A DNA stretch of 64,000 bases from positions 1,854,461-1,918,460 of the forward strand of contig CM069593.1 in NCBI GenBank assembly GCA_035771175.1, in the 5' to 3' direction. Numbering within the stretch: the stretch's first letter is position 1; each line of letters starts with the position of its first letter. Both the position numbers and the translations under genes were made by a program. This DNA is from Paratinospora sagittata. Taxonomy: Eukaryota; Streptophyta; Magnoliopsida; Ranunculales; Menispermaceae. This document shows, in pieces, positions 62,701 to 64,000 of the stretch. The notes beneath the pieces were generated by a model. The model was not told the DNA's origin, did no database searches, and worked only from the letters and a program-made list of their open reading frames with translations.

Positions 62701-64000
62701 TTGCTGGATGAGCATGATTGGTCAAGTCCAGCAGTCAAACATGAGGTGTTTCTAACACAATATTTACTTAATTATGAATGGCCTAGTGAGTGTATGGTTC
62801 TTGGTGCTACATAATGTGTGGGCCAATCATGAATTGGAGGGCCTCAACTAATGTTAACACGATCTAAACTTTCTCTTTGATTGGATCAAAAGTTTTATTT
62901 TATTATATTTTGTGATTAAAGATAATTTTGAAATATTAATAAGTATATATATAATATACTTAATGAGGAAAATTAAGACCTTGAAAATTAGGTTCTTAAA
63001 TCCGAAAATAAAAATGCACAAATCCAACGGTTAAGAATATAAATTTAATTTAGTTAAGTTGCATCAATAATATATAAATATTAATTACCATGATACAATT
63101 TTTGGGTAGATATAAATAACAAAAGAAAGAGTTTATCAACATTGGCTTGGTTCAGATGGCTTAACATCTGTTCTCTTTAAGCGAGATCGTGTGCTTTCTG
63201 TAATACTTCTCATGCAAATTAACTGTGTAAAAACTAAGAGCAAAGGCAATTATTTATAATATTTCAATCTTGTGAATATTAATATATATATATATATATA
63301 GACTTAAACAGTCATAATTATCTAACCAAATTGTATAAATCTCTAAATTACTTAATTTTAAGCAGTAAGAGAACTATTGTAAATAGGAGAAAAAAAAACA
63401 TGATTACTAATAAAAATTAAGGTAATAAACTCAAAATATTGAAATAGTTTTAGATTTATGAGCAAAAAAGATATAATTGTCTATTCAATCAACTAATCGT
63501 GATTATATCTATACGGGTACCTAAAGACACAATAATGAAGTAGTTATCTAGTAAAAAATAAAAAGTAAATTAAGCTTTTAAATTTTCTTTTATTTAGATG
63601 ATTAAAGGCAAAAAATAGGAGTCATTTCAGATAAAAGATATGAAGCACTTCATTATTATTGTTTTTTAAGTTAATAAGCCGTATGTTTAAAAATTTGTAT
63701 TTGAAAAATGAATAACTCGGTCGGGCTCCATTTAATTCTCAATAACATATTAATAGAGAATACTTTGTAATATATGAATCAAATACTCAAACTAATATTT
63801 GCAACATGTCAAACATGGAGATCAAACCGCATGTTTTTTTTTTTTTTTTCATTTCTTGAAAAGATATTCGGATTGAAGACACAACATATATAATACTATA
63901 GGCAACTAAGTCATGAGAAAGTGGCTTATATATATGTGTAAACTTTTAATAAGCTTTAACATATACCACATCAATAAATTTTAGAATTTTACTTTTATAT
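59796..64000. other. Right-end spacer
   Basis: No gene I can support. A GC-richer island at 60540-60740 stands out, a SINE-like unit lies at 62137-62352, and a small duplication of a 45-bp phrase (TACAATCGAT...GTTAGGAAAGATTTT) lies at 62017 and 62100. Confidence 0.5.
62137..62352 (+). mobile_element. Possible tRNA-derived SINE with T-rich tail
   Basis: The head has an A-box-like GGCTCATTTGGTTCAACGA and, about 50 bases on, a B-box-like GGTTTGAATTC (near 62194). The body ends GCCTCCCCTTGCTTAATTTTTTT. Target duplication not resolved. Confidence 0.4.

Noticed and set aside
62542..62814. 90-codon plus-strand frame near the right end
   Set aside because: It lacks an ATG at its start, has no recognisable domain and no neighbouring exon evidence.
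1..64000. CRISPR array, operon or prokaryotic system
   Set aside because: The window is plant nuclear DNA with spliced genes; the tandem repeats present are direct repeats within LTRs or spacers without a repeat-spacer layout.

Overview
The window looks like nuclear DNA of a eudicot plant. The genes carry GT-AG introns, the spacers are AT-rich and full of poly(T) and (TA)n tracts, and the proteins match plant families (ALBINO3, WOX, CLE, ATL RING, cytosolic HSP70). I cannot name the species.

Layout from left to right. A three-exon CLE signalling-peptide gene (236-760, +) faces the 3' end of an 11-exon ALBINO3 gene (1609-17864, -). ALB3 reassembles in frame to 458 residues although its intron 4 holds a 6,425-bp Ty1/copia insertion (6858-13282, target duplication ATATC). 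The insertion is internally scrambled: two inverted outer LTRs enclose a forward, circularly permuted gag-pol with a third LTR in the middle. After a copia integrase remnant comes a cytosolic HSP70 gene (19760-22254, +) with a strong heat-shock element. Then follow an HSP20-like/alpha-crystallin-type gene (24741-26252, -), about 7 kb of spacer with an old 0.5-kb tandem duplication, an ATL-type RING-H2 gene (33488-34015, +), and a WOX2 homeobox gene (34644-36233, -) whose single intron holds an antisense, intron-containing tRNA-Tyr(GUA) gene. A membrane-anchored protein of unknown function (39928-40734, +) is next. A decayed DP (E2F dimerisation partner) gene (42720-45921, +) lies tail to tail with a second HSP70 (46634-49263, -).

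The right quarter is transposon territory: an inverted-repeat element full of TATAGCGCGCTATA-like palindromes (about 49717-51006), a 2,348-bp solo LTR with a perfect CCTAT target duplication (52350-54697), a 91-bp (TA)n tract, one short dispersed repeat in three copies, two SINE-like units, and about 9 kb with no gene I can support.

The genes do not form a pathway. The two HSP70 genes share gene structure and both have perfect three-unit heat-shock elements near TATA boxes, so they are probably heat co-induced. ALB3 (thylakoid insertase), CLE (secreted peptide), WOX2 (embryo patterning) and ATL (ubiquitin ligase) appear to be independent neighbours. Every spliced model was assembled by eye from reading-frame continuity, splice dinucleotides and recalled family features; no alignment was run.
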